Below, piece by piece: positions 7,850 through 16,349 of a stretch of 33,545 bases of DNA. Each line of letters begins with the position of its first letter. Within the stretch, counting starts at the first letter, position 1. This stretch comes from Candidatus Cybelea palsarum (GTDB lineage: Bacteria; Vulcanimicrobiota; Vulcanimicrobiia; Vulcanimicrobiales; Vulcanimicrobiaceae). The notes beneath the pieces were generated by a model. The model ran no database searches. It was given only the letters and a program-made list of their open reading frames with translations, and was not told the DNA's origin. The stretch spans positions 128-33,672 of the forward strand of contig PMUK01000176.1 in the NCBI GenBank assembly GCA_003166915.1, written 5' to 3'. Position numbers and translations under genes: made by a program.

Positions 7850-7855
7850 TAGCTT
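7850..7855 (+). promoter_or_regulatory. Putative -10 box for leaderless ada-type mRNA
   Basis: TAGCTT followed by exactly 6 bases (AGTGGC) and the ATG at 7862. There is no ribosome binding site. The same TANNNT-N6-ATG arrangement occurs before the aldo-keto reductase and the second LuxR gene. Confidence 0.45.
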
Positions 7856-7861
7856 AGTGGC

Positions 7862-8710
7862 ATGCACCACCTTCCGAACGACCTCGAACCGATCCGCATC
7901 GTCTGCCGCTACATCGAGCAGCACAGTGACGAAGCGCTCACGCTCGATGCGCTCGCCGCCATGGCGGGCCTGAGCAAGTATCACTTCGCCCGTCGCTTCA
8001 AAGCCGTCGTGGGCGTAACCCTGAAGGAATATGCGTCGGCCGCGCGGCTGCGCCGCCTCAAAGACGGGCTCAACGACGATCGCTCCATCGATGCAGCGGT
8101 GTATGAGGCTGGTTATGGCTCGCCCAGCCGCGTCTACGAGAACGCCGCGCGCAACCTGGGAATGACTCCCGCGCAATACCGAGCCGCGGGCAAGGGCGTT
8201 TCGATCTCGTATGCGGTACTCGAAACGCCATTAGGGCCGATGCTGATCGGCGCGACCGATTGCGGCATTTGTTTCGCGCAGTTCGGCGAGTCCGAAGAAG
8301 AGTTGCGCAAGAAGCTGCAAGCCGAGCACGTCAATGCCGAGATCGCGCCGATGCTGCAACCCTACCATCCCGATTTTGCGAGGTGGACGGATGCGATTGT
8401 CCGCTATCTGGCGGGCGAACGGCCGGATCTCAACCTTCCGCTCGACATCCGCGCGACGGCCTTTCAAATGCGCGTTTGGAAGTATCTGCAGTCGATCCCC
8501 AGCGGTGACGTTGCGTCGTACGGCGAGGTCGCTGCCGGCATCGGCCGGCCGAAGGCTGCCCGGGCCGTGGCGAGCGCCATCGCTCGCAACCCCGTCGCAC
8601 TTATCATCCCGTGCCACCGCGTCATTCGCGACTCGGGCGCGCTGGGTGGCTACCGCTGGGGGCTCGAGCGCAAGAGAACGTTGTTGGATATCGAACGCGT
8701 AGCCCGATGA
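7862..8710 (+). CDS. AraC-HTH / O6-methylguanine-DNA methyltransferase fusion (Ada-type)
   Basis: 282-residue fusion that repairs O6-alkylguanine by transferring the alkyl group to its own cysteine, and probably regulates transcription. Residues 10-107 are an AraC-type double helix-turn-helix (LDALAAMAGLSKYHFARRF, then ending GMTPAQYRAAG). Residues 115-278 are the methyltransferase: FQMRVWKYLQSIPSGDVASY, then the active site IIPCHRVI with Cys251 and GGYRWGLERK. The N-terminal zinc/Cys phosphotriester-accepting domain of E. coli Ada is absent, so methyl-phosphotriester sensing by that route is not possible. Its stop overlaps the start of the pentapeptide-repeat gene (ATGA). It is divergent from the glycosidase-like lipoprotein gene. 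Confidence 0.95.
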   Translation: MHHLPNDLEPIRIVCRYIEQHSDEALTLDALAAMAGLSKYHFARRFKAVVGVTLKEYASAARLRRLKDGLNDDRSIDAAVYEAGYGSPSRVYENAARNLGMTPAQYRAAGKGVSISYAVLETPLGPMLIGATDCGICFAQFGESEEELRKKLQAEHVNAEIAPMLQPYHPDFARWTDAIVRYLAGERPDLNLPLDIRATAFQMRVWKYLQSIPSGDVASYGEVAAGIGRPKAARAVASAIARNPVALIIPCHRVIRDSGALGGYRWGLERKRTLLDIERVAR

Positions 8711-9423
8711 AACCGATCTTGATCGCCGTAGGCGCAGTGGCGCTCTCGTTGATATGCCTTCGGTCGGCAAATGCCGATGCGACGAAGTTCTGCGAGGGTT
8801 GCAACTACGCCGGAGCGGCCCTGGCGAACTCGGACTTTGCCAACGGCGTTCTGATCGGTACGAACTTCGAAGGCGCGGCGCTTAACGGCTCGTCGTTTCG
8901 CGGCGCACGGCTTATCGCGGTAAACTTTGAGAAAGCCGATCTTCGGGGCACGCACTTCGATGCTGCCAGTTGCGTGGCGTGCAACTTCGAGCAAGCGCGC
9001 TTTGACGGCGCGACGTTTTCCAACGTGCGCATGGTAGCCGCAAACTTTAAAGGCTTTAGTTCGTCCGTGGAGGACGCGCAGTTACGGCAGCTACTCGGCG
9101 GCTGCATCTCGTGCAACTTCAGCGGAGGCCATCTGAACGCGCGCGATCTGTCCGGAGTGACGCTGATCTCCGTCGACTTTTCGCAAGCCGATCTTCGGGG
9201 TACGAACTTCACCGGTGCAGTTCTTTGCTGGAATAAGGTGAACGGCGCGCAGCGGGTTGCGGCATGCGATCCCATGCACGACGCCCTCACTACCGGTGCA
9301 AACTTTAACAACGCGCAGCTCTGCGATAACCCTTTGGACCGGGCCGGCTGCGCGGCAGCGCCCGCCGACGTGCTGGAGCGCTCGTTTGGACCCAAGCCGA
9401 GTCCGTCGCCCGACCCTCCCTAG
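8707..9423 (+). CDS. Secreted pentapeptide-repeat protein with three CxxC motifs
   Basis: 238 residues. Start at 8707 is chosen because it gives a signal peptide (residues 1-24, ending SANADA) and an ATGA overlap with the Ada-type gene. Most of the mature protein consists of A(D/N)LXX/F-type pentapeptide repeats (for example ADLRGTHF, ARFDGATF, ADLRGTNF), which build a right-handed beta-helix. Three CxxC motifs lie in the repeats: CEGC (29-32), CVAC (89-92) and CISC (133-136), each followed by Asn-Phe/Tyr. A Pro/Ser tail ends the protein. Function is unknown; the Cys pairs could form disulfides or hold metal. Cotranslation with a DNA-repair gene is unexpected for an exported protein. Confidence 0.85.
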   Translation: MKPILIAVGAVALSLICLRSANADATKFCEGCNYAGAALANSDFANGVLIGTNFEGAALNGSSFRGARLIAVNFEKADLRGTHFDAASCVACNFEQARFDGATFSNVRMVAANFKGFSSSVEDAQLRQLLGGCISCNFSGGHLNARDLSGVTLISVDFSQADLRGTNFTGAVLCWNKVNGAQRVAACDPMHDALTTGANFNNAQLCDNPLDRAGCAAAPADVLERSFGPKPSPSPDPP

Positions 9424-9448
9424 CGCTCCCATGCAGTTCGGCTAATCA

Positions 9449-10771
9449 ATGGATGCAGATATCATCGTCATCGGTGCCGGGGCGGCGGGTTTGGTGGCCG
9501 CGCGACGCGTTGCGCGGCGAACGCGGCGAGTGCTCGTGCTCGAAGCGCGCGACCGGATCGGCGGCCGCGTGCTGCCGCATCCGTTAACGCGGATCGCAAC
9601 GCCTGCGGAGCTCGGCGCGGAGTTCATTCACGGAGCGGCCGAACGCACGAAGGCATTGCTACGCGAGGCCGGCAGCGCCGCGATCGATATGGGCGGCGAT
9701 TCGTGGGTTCGAAAAAGCGGCGAGCTCCAATGTAACGACGACAATTTCTCATCGTCCGCACGCATATTCGAAGGCTCGCGCTCCCTCCCGGACGACGAAA
9801 GCGTGGAGCAGTTTCTTAGACGCTTCGAAGGCGACGATGCGCTGCGTGAAACCGCACAGGCGGCGCGAGCGTTCGTCGAGGGATTCGAGGCCGCCGATCC
9901 GCAGCTTGCAAGCGCCAAAGCGATTGCCGACGAATGGGAATCGGGTACGGATTCCACAAGTGCGCGCCCGCTGGGCGGATACGGCCCGATGTTCGCGCAC
10001 CTTCACAACGACTGCGAGCGCGCCGGGGTTCGCTTCGCGTTCTCGACGCGCGTGCGCCGGATTTCGTGGCGTCGCGACGGCGTCGCCGTCGACGTCAGAG
10101 GCCCGCTCGGCGAATCGCAAACGCTGCGCGCGCGCGCGGCGATCGTGACGCTTCCTGTCGGCGTCTTACGCCACCGCGGCGACGATGCTGAAATTACATT
10201 CGAGCCCGAGCTGCCGGCGCCAAAGCGCGAAGCGCTTGCGCACATCGAGATGGGGCACGTCGTGAAGGTCGCGCTCTGGTTTCGAACGTCGTTTTGGGAG
10301 CGTGTCGCGCGCGGACGTTACCATAACGCAGCGTTCTTCCACATCGATGGGCAGCCGATCCCGACATACTGGACGCAGTTGCCCGTACGCAGCGAGCTGA
10401 TCGTCGCGTGGGTCGGCGGACCGGGCGCGGTTGCCTTGAGCGGCCGTTCACAGCCAGAGCTCGTCGAAATGGCGCTTGCGGGCTTGGGGGAGTTGCTCGG
10501 AGAGGTAGAGCTCGCGCGCGGGGAGTTCGAGGGCGGCCTCACTCACGATTGGAGCGGCGACCCCTTTGCGCGCGGAGCGTATAGCTACGTCGCCGTCGGC
10601 GGCGGCAACGCGCGCGCAGCACTTGCTGTACCCGTGGGCGAGTCGCTTTTCTTTGCGGGCGAAGCGACGTCGAGTGATGGTCAAGGCGGCACCGTCAACG
10701 GCGCCATTGAAACCGGCGAACGCGCAGCGGCGCAAGCGGTGGCCGCGCTGGGGGTGAAGGAAATTGCCTGA
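9449..10771 (+). CDS. FAD-dependent amine oxidase family protein
   Basis: 440-residue flavoprotein. The N-terminal dinucleotide-binding motif is IVIGAGAAGLVAARR (Gly 9, 11, 14), followed by VLVLEARDRIGGRV, the typical second FAD motif. The C-terminal flavin motif is LFFAGEATSSDGQGGTVNGAIETGERAA. This set marks the monoamine oxidase / polyamine oxidase / phytoene-type superfamily. No membrane anchor and no signal peptide. It would oxidise an amine to imine with H2O2 production; the substrate is not deducible. The downstream membrane-protein gene starts 8 bp before its stop, suggesting coupling. Confidence 0.93.
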   Translation: MDADIIVIGAGAAGLVAARRVARRTRRVLVLEARDRIGGRVLPHPLTRIATPAELGAEFIHGAAERTKALLREAGSAAIDMGGDSWVRKSGELQCNDDNFSSSARIFEGSRSLPDDESVEQFLRRFEGDDALRETAQAARAFVEGFEAADPQLASAKAIADEWESGTDSTSARPLGGYGPMFAHLHNDCERAGVRFAFSTRVRRISWRRDGVAVDVRGPLGESQTLRARAAIVTLPVGVLRHRGDDAEITFEPELPAPKREALAHIEMGHVVKVALWFRTSFWERVARGRYHNAAFFHIDGQPIPTYWTQLPVRSELIVAWVGGPGAVALSGRSQPELVEMALAGLGELLGEVELARGEFEGGLTHDWSGDPFARGAYSYVAVGGGNARAALAVPVGESLFFAGEATSSDGQGGTVNGAIETGERAAAQAVAALGVKEIA

Positions 10772-11300
10772 ACCCGCAGCGCCTTTTCTACCCGCATGGT
10801 CGAACTTTTATGTTATTGCCGGCTCGTCGGCCGCGGCGTTGACCGGCCTGATGTTCGTGGTGATCACGTTGGTGCGTGGGGAGGAGCAATCGCAGGTGCG
10901 TCATGATGGCATCGCCACGTTCAGCACGCCGACGGTCATGCATTTCTGCGCCGCGTTGCTCGTATCGGCAATTCTTTGCGCGCCGTGGCGTTCGCTAGTC
11001 TCCGTCGCCGTCATCGTCGGGCTGGTCGGATGTTACGGGATCCTATACCTTGCCCGCGTGGCGCGGCGGGCGAAGCGTTTAACGAAATATACTGCGGACG
11101 TCGACGATTGGATGTGGTATACGATCCTTCCGTTGCTCGCGTACGGAGCGCTCCTCGCGGGCGCGGTCTTTCTGAACGCCGTCCCGCGAGACGCGCTCTT
11201 CGCGCTCGCGGGCGGCGTACTCTCGCTGATCTTCATCGGCATTCGCAACTCATGGGACGTCGTCACGTTTCTCGCCGTCGGCGGCGACAAGGAATCTTAG
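10764..11300 (+). CDS. Hypothetical four/five-helix membrane protein
   Basis: 178 residues, not recognised as a named family. The TTG at 10764 is used because GAAGGA lies just upstream and the first helix follows (FYVIAGSSAAALTGLMFVVI). Further hydrophobic stretches are near residues 60-75, 80-100, 120-140 and 145-165, with a short basic loop RVARRAKRLTK. The gene begins inside the amine oxidase gene (8-bp overlap) and is probably coupled to it. Its last 4 bp overlap the stop of the convergent AHSA1 gene. Confidence 0.75.
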   Translation: MPEPAAPFLPAWSNFYVIAGSSAAALTGLMFVVITLVRGEEQSQVRHDGIATFSTPTVMHFCAALLVSAILCAPWRSLVSVAVIVGLVGCYGILYLARVARRAKRLTKYTADVDDWMWYTILPLLAYGALLAGAVFLNAVPRDALFALAGGVLSLIFIGIRNSWDVVTFLAVGGDKES

Positions 11301-11785
11301 GCGAGAATTTCTTCAAGGCGATCGAAGCTTGCAGCCACACCCTTCTCCATTCCCGATTCGATTGCGGCATCGCGCCCTTCGCGCGAATCGAAAAGCTGCG
11401 CCATCGTAACGGTTGTAGAGCCGACGCGCTCGGCGAACGCCGTCGTAACGATGACGTCGCACGGATACCACGACTGATCGAAGTTTTCGGCGTGCACGAC
11501 TCGCTCGTGCGGCGTAGCCTCGCGATAGACTCCGTGTAAGCCGAACTCCTTACCGTCCGAATCGTTGCGCCACACGTAGTGGAACGTTCCGCCCACCCGC
11601 AAATCGACGTCGCAGACGGGCATCGACCAGCCGTCCGGCCCCAGGAGCCAGCGTTTGATCAATTCGGGTTTCGTAAATGCGTCGAAGACCAACGTGCGGG
11701 GCGCACGCACGACGCGTGTCATCACGATCTCGCGATCGCTCGGGGTCGCGATCGCAAGCTCGGGTTTCGCTTGCGCAGACATCAT
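11297..11785 (-). CDS. AHSA1/SRPBCC-domain protein
   Basis: 162-residue START-like hydrophobic-pocket protein. Typical motifs: REIVMTRVVRAPRTLVFDAF, TKPELIKRWLLGPDGW, VGGTFHYVWRN, HERVVHAENF, then the C-terminal GMEKGVAASFDRLEEIL. It starts 3 bp after the ArsR stop, so the two are one operon. ArsR-AHSA1 pairs are common; the AHSA1 protein may bind a small hydrophobic ligand, but ligand and role are unknown. Two ATG codons lie in tandem at the start; the first is used. Confidence 0.92.
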   Translation of the reverse strand: MMSAQAKPELAIATPSDREIVMTRVVRAPRTLVFDAFTKPELIKRWLLGPDGWSMPVCDVDLRVGGTFHYVWRNDSDGKEFGLHGVYREATPHERVVHAENFDQSWYPCDVIVTTAFAERVGSTTVTMAQLFDSREGRDAAIESGMEKGVAASFDRLEEILA

Positions 11786-11788
11786 GGT

Positions 11789-12175
11789 TTATCTCTTCTG
11801 CCTCGTGGCGCGTTTAGAGTGCTTTGCATCGTTTTGGAACTCGCCGAGCAGGGCATCGAGCCGCGCGAAGTTGCCTTCCCACCGCTCGCGATAACGCGCG
11901 AGCCAGCCGCTCGCCTCGGTGAGCGGTTTCGTCTCCAGGCGGCACGGCCGCCGCTGAGCGTCGCGGCTGCGCGAAATGAGCCCCGCGCGCTCGAGCACCT
12001 TGAGGTGCTTGGAGATCGCCGGTTGGCTCATCGCAAACGGCAATGCCAACTCGAGAACCGATGCCTCGCCGGACGCCAGGCGCGCGAGGATTGCCCGGCG
12101 CGTTGGGTCGGCCAGCGCGGTGAAGGTCGCGTCGAGACGCTCGGCCGAACGACGTCCATAACCTATTGGTTCCAT
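11789..12175 (-). CDS. ArsR-family transcriptional regulator
   Basis: 128-residue winged-helix repressor. TFTALADPTRRAILARLASGE, then LPFAMSQPAISKHLKVLERAGLI is the ArsR helix-turn-helix and wing. The canonical ELCVCDL metal site is replaced by SVLELALP, without Cys, so it belongs to the non-metal ArsR group usually paired with AHSA1 genes. It is preceded by a near-consensus promoter whose start would leave only about 5 leader bases, and it probably represses its own operon. An AACC-tatt-GGTT dyad lies around codons 2-6 (12155-12168) and is a possible operator, but this is weak. Confidence 0.93.
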   Translation of the reverse strand: MEPIGYGRRSAERLDATFTALADPTRRAILARLASGEASVLELALPFAMSQPAISKHLKVLERAGLISRSRDAQRRPCRLETKPLTEASGWLARYRERWEGNFARLDALLGEFQNDAKHSKRATRQKR

Positions 12176-12186
12176 AACGTAACGGT

Positions 12187-12215
12187 AATATACGCGCGCT
12201 GGGACCGCTTGTCAA
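12187..12215 (-). promoter_or_regulatory. Sigma-70-type promoter of the ArsR-AHSA1 operon
   Basis: On the minus strand TTGACA (12215-12210), 17 bases, then TATATT (12192-12187). The expected start point is about 5 bases before the ArsR ATG at 12175, so the mRNA would be almost leaderless. A second TTGACA promoter with the same GGC just upstream precedes the VOC-MarR operon. Confidence 0.8.
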
Positions 12216-12277
12216 GCCGGGCAGTTCAGACTTTTTTCATCCACCTGTGCGGTACTGTCGCAATAGGAGGGCCTGAC

Positions 12278-13945
12278 GTGACCGCTCGAGCGCTGACCAT
12301 TACCGTCGTTTCGCTCCTGTGCTTTTGGGGCTGCTCGCAGTCGAGCGTTCCGACCGGCGCGGCGCCGCTCGTGACGTCGCATTTTTCCGGGACTCAATCG
12401 GCTTTACCGCAGCTCGCGTACTATAACACGCCATCTCGTAATGCGTGGCCGTTATATATCACCGCCGGTCCGCAAAAAGCGCTGTGGTTTACGGAGGCAT
12501 TCGTCGAGAAGATTGGGCGCATCACGACCGACGGGGCAATCACCGAATTTCCCATCTCAAATGGCCAGGAGCCCGAAGGCATCACTGAAGGTGCCGACCA
12601 CGATTTGTGGTTTACCGAACCGGGCGCGAATGCGATCGGCCGCATGACTCCCAATGGCGTGGTGGAGATATTCTCAATCCCGGGTAGCGATCCGGATCCG
12701 CGCGGCATTACCCTCGGCCCGGACGGGAACGTTTGGTACACCGAGTTAAATGACGGTTACATCGGTCGCGTGACACCGCAAGGAAAGATCACACGGTTTC
12801 AAATCCCCGACGGATCTTCCGAGCCGTGGGCCATTACGGCCGGTCCCGACGGCGACGTATGGTTCACTGAATCGCTGGCAAGCGCGATCGGACGGTTCGA
12901 TCCGCGAACGCTGCGTTTTAAGCCCTCGTTGAAGGTGACCTATGGAAGTACGCCCTGGGGCATCGTCCTTGCGCCCGACAAGCACATCTGGTTCACGGAG
13001 CGTAACGGGAATAAGATCGCACAAGTCGACGGGAAGAACATCCGCGAGTACGAGATCGCGCAGTCGGGGAGCTACCCGGAGGCGTTAACGCCGGGACCGG
13101 ATGGGGATCTGTGGTTCACCGAAAGCCAAGCCCAAGACATCGGCCGCATCGATCCCGCCACCGGCAAGTTTGGTCCCGTCATAGCGCTCCCGAGCGGAGA
13201 CATTCCGAACGGGATTGCGATCGGCGCCAACGGCAACGTCTTTTTCACGCTTGATGCCTATTACGACCCAAGTCAAATAGGCGAGTTGATGTTTCACGGG
13301 GTTCGCAAGAGTTCTTGCGAGATTGTTAGGAGTTCCATGAACAGAATCATGATCGGAACGGCAGCAATGTTTTTCGGCCTTGGCGCGGCCGGCTGCGCAG
13401 AGCGCGCCCCTCAAGGTGGCACGAGCGTCGTGTTGCCCTCGATCAGCCGGGACTTAGTAATCGTCGCGGTACTTCCGAGAGACACAATTGGCGAGAAGCT
13501 TTCCTCCGAGGGCTTATGGTCGATAGACTCGGTAAAGTGGAAAGCGGAGTTGGGCGGCTTTACGCAAGAAACGTATTCGCAGGCTCTCGGCTTTCCCACG
13601 AACACGAAGCTTACGATCCACAATCTTTCGACGAAATATACGCACACGCTCGACGTGGTGAAAGTAATCACGGCGCCGCCCGCCGTTTTTCCAAAGGGCA
13701 TAAAGCTTCCCATAAAAGCAGAAGGCGACGGTAAACTCGAGGCAGGCTACGCGAGCGGACCGATCAAACCGGGCAAATCGGTCACGGTCACGCTGACGAA
13801 AGCCGGAACCTCTCTGATCGGTTGCGCGTACCACTACGACCTGGGAATGCACGACGTTTTGGTGGTCGGGCCTCACGCGGCGCCGGGACCGCAAGCAACC
13901 CCCACGCCGCACGGCGGCGGCAGCGGTAGCGGCTGGGGCGGCTAG
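12278..13945 (+). CDS. Vgb/streptogramin-lyase-like beta-propeller lipoprotein, in-frame fused to a cupredoxin
   Basis: Open frame of 555 residues. The GTG at 12278 has AGGAGG about 8 bases upstream and opens a lipoprotein signal peptide (residues 1-19, ending WGC). Residues about 45-335 are a beta-propeller of repeated blades such as GPDGNVWYTE and GPDGDVWFTES, typical of the Vgb family. There is no stop at its end: the frame runs through a 17-residue linker straight into a second signal peptide and copper domain (listed separately from 13337). Either one long fusion is made, or the propeller gene has lost its stop while the second gene still starts at its own ATG. The Vgb name denotes fold; virginiamycin cleavage is not implied. 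Frame is continuous and the proposed start fits the signals. Confidence 0.85.
   Translation: MTARALTITVVSLLCFWGCSQSSVPTGAAPLVTSHFSGTQSALPQLAYYNTPSRNAWPLYITAGPQKALWFTEAFVEKIGRITTDGAITEFPISNGQEPEGITEGADHDLWFTEPGANAIGRMTPNGVVEIFSIPGSDPDPRGITLGPDGNVWYTELNDGYIGRVTPQGKITRFQIPDGSSEPWAITAGPDGDVWFTESLASAIGRFDPRTLRFKPSLKVTYGSTPWGIVLAPDKHIWFTERNGNKIAQVDGKNIREYEIAQSGSYPEALTPGPDGDLWFTESQAQDIGRIDPATGKFGPVIALPSGDIPNGIAIGANGNVFFTLDAYYDPSQIGELMFHGVRKSSCEIVRSSMNRIMIGTAAMFFGLGAAGCAERAPQGGTSVVLPSISRDLVIVAVLPRDTIGEKLSSEGLWSIDSVKWKAELGGFTQETYSQALGFPTNTKLTIHNLSTKYTHTLDVVKVITAPPAVFPKGIKLPIKAEGDGKLEAGYASGPIKPGKSVTVTLTKAGTSLIGCAYHYDLGMHDVLVVGPHAAPGPQATPTPHGGGSGSGWGG
13303..13320. promoter_or_regulatory. 8-bp inverted repeat at the propeller/cupredoxin junction
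   Basis: Perfect dyad TCGCAAGA-GT-TCTTGCGA. It lies 16 bases before the ATG at 13337, just upstream of the AGGAG ribosome site. No T-run follows, so it is not an ordinary terminator. It may be an operator or an RNA hairpin covering the ribosome site region. Confidence 0.6.
13337..13945 (+). CDS. Cupredoxin (type-1 copper) lipoprotein, internal start
   Basis: 202 residues from the ATG at 13337, preceded by AGGAG six bases upstream. Residues 1-20 are a lipoprotein signal peptide ending AAGC. The mature domain has His103 (YTHTL) and CAYHYDLGM with Cys163, His166 and Met171 in the C-x2-H-x4-M spacing of plastocyanin, so a blue copper site is likely. The C-terminus is a Pro/Gly/Ser-rich tail. It would be an electron carrier or copper-binding protein at the envelope. 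It is in the same frame as the upstream propeller gene with no stop between; an independent start is favoured by the ribosome site and signal peptide. Confidence 0.8.
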   Translation: MNRIMIGTAAMFFGLGAAGCAERAPQGGTSVVLPSISRDLVIVAVLPRDTIGEKLSSEGLWSIDSVKWKAELGGFTQETYSQALGFPTNTKLTIHNLSTKYTHTLDVVKVITAPPAVFPKGIKLPIKAEGDGKLEAGYASGPIKPGKSVTVTLTKAGTSLIGCAYHYDLGMHDVLVVGPHAAPGPQATPTPHGGGSGSGWGG

Positions 13946-14013
13946 CGAGCTCCCCCAAAGCACGCCAATCCCAATTCCGTATGCCAGCTAGCAAGCGGGG
14001 ACCGAAATCACGG

Positions 14014-14019
14014 TAGAAT
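14014..14019 (+). promoter_or_regulatory. Putative -10 box for leaderless aldo-keto reductase mRNA
   Basis: TAGAAT followed by 6 bases (AGCGCC) and the ATG at 14026; no Shine-Dalgarno and no good -35. Confidence 0.5.
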
Positions 14020-14025
14020 AGCGCC

Positions 14026-14993
<968 letters not shown>

Positions 14994-14997
<4 letters not shown>

Positions 14998-15365
14998 GTA
15001 CCCCGGCGGATCTCGACGATTACATCGGCGGCTTTCCCGAAGAAGTGCAGACGCTGCTTAGGAAGATGCGCCTAACGATCCGGAAAGCCGCTCCAAACGC
15101 GGAGGAGACGATCAGCTACAACGTGCCGGCTTTTACTTTGCGCGGGAAGAAGCTGGTCTGGTTTGCCGCCTTCAAGTCACACGTCGGCTTTTACCCGGGC
15201 GCTGCGGCCATCGCGGAATTTAAGAAAGAACTGTCACGGTACAAAACTGCAAAGGGATCCGTACAGTTCCCTTTCAACGATCCACTGCCGCTCGACTTGG
15301 TGAGCCGAATCGTGAAATTTCGGCTGAACGCTCAGCCGTTTAGCGAACGATCGGCCCGCGCGTGA
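14994..15365 (+). CDS. DUF1801 / YdhG-like protein
   Basis: 123 residues. The GTG at 14994 overlaps the aldo-keto reductase stop. Motifs: [44 protein letters not shown], and the C-terminal [15 protein letters not shown]. These match the DUF1801 family, of which B. subtilis YdhG (a frataxin-like iron chaperone) is a member. Role here is unknown. Confidence 0.92.
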
Positions 15366-15476
15366 GATCCGCTGCCCCGTGCTCCCCGATATGTTATCGG
15401 AGATGGAGGAGGGAAAGCGGGCACGAAGTACGTTTTCGAAAATGACGTTGAGAGTTTGCGGTATCGTGCTCACACG

Positions 15477-16349
15477 ATGATCATAGATTACCGGATCGTC
15501 GACGTCTTCACGCAAACGCCGCTCGAGGGCAATGCGCTAGCCGTCTTCTATGACGCGACTGGCCTCGACGACGCTACGATGCAGAAGATTGCGCGGGAAA
15601 CAAATCTCTCGGAGACGACGTTCGTCTTTCCGGCTCAGCGCTCGGCATCTGCCGCGCGAGTTCGCATCTTCACGCCCGTCAAAGAGATGATGTTCGCCGG
15701 CCACCCTACCGTCGGAACGGCTTGGGTGTTGCGGGACGTCGGGAAAGTTGCTAAAGACCAACGTCGGTTTGTGCTCGACGAGAACGTCGGGCCGGTCGAC
15801 ATTCGCATCGACGACGAAGGCTTGATTTGGCTGCGCACGCCGCCGATTCGCACGTCGCGCGACTACGATCCGGCGCTCTGTGCGGCAGCGATCGGCCTTG
15901 TGCCCGGCGACGTGCTCGACAACGTGCCGTGCCAGAACGTCTCCGCGGGAAATCCCGCGGTTTTCATTCCGCTGCGCGATGAGGCCGCCGTCGATCGCGC
16001 CGAGGTCGACACCGTCGCGCTGCGCGGGCTCGTGGCTAACGAGTCGGAGCCGACGTGCCTTTTCGTCTTTTCACCGACCGTCCGGGGCGCGTATTCGCGG
16101 ATGTTCGCCAACGATTTCGGCATCGTCGAGGATCCAGCAACCGGTAGCGCGACCGGTCCCCTCGCCGCTTTCATGATGGCGCATGGCCTGGCGCCCAGCG
16201 CAGACGGAACCCGGTTCATCAGCGAGCAAGGCACGAAGATGGGGCGCCGCAGCATTCTCCACGTTCTCATCGACGGCCAACGCGGCGAACGCGGCATCGA
16301 AATCGGGGGCCACGTTACCCCGGTTGCAAGAGCGACGCTGGCGCTCTAA
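15477..16349 (+). CDS. PhzF-family isomerase/epimerase-like protein
   Basis: About 290 residues with the two-domain diaminopimelate-epimerase-like fold. Motifs: YRIVDVFTQTPLEGNALAVF, RETNLSETTFVF (Glu46, in the position of the catalytic Glu of PhzF), FAGHPTVGTAWVL, and DPATGSATGPLAAFM. Start at 15477 (ATG) fits family N-termini; a TTG at 15456 is possible but less likely. The substrate is unknown, as the family includes many uncharacterised isomerases outside phenazine pathways and no phenazine genes are nearby. It ends in a 4-bp overlap with the convergent amidohydrolase. Confidence 0.93.
   Translation: MIIDYRIVDVFTQTPLEGNALAVFYDATGLDDATMQKIARETNLSETTFVFPAQRSASAARVRIFTPVKEMMFAGHPTVGTAWVLRDVGKVAKDQRRFVLDENVGPVDIRIDDEGLIWLRTPPIRTSRDYDPALCAAAIGLVPGDVLDNVPCQNVSAGNPAVFIPLRDEAAVDRAEVDTVALRGLVANESEPTCLFVFSPTVRGAYSRMFANDFGIVEDPATGSATGPLAAFMMAHGLAPSADGTRFISEQGTKMGRRSILHVLIDGQRGERGIEIGGHVTPVARATLAL

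Noticed and set aside
11579-12277. N-terminal extension of the propeller ORF into the ArsR/AHSA1 region
   Set aside because: The frame is merely open antisense to two real genes; the GTG at 12278 with AGGAGG and a signal peptide is the true start.
12278-13336. Streptogramin (virginiamycin B) lyase resistance gene
   Set aside because: The blades match the Vgb propeller fold, but the protein is an exported lipoprotein and sits in a propeller family widely used for other purposes; antibiotic cleavage cannot be inferred.
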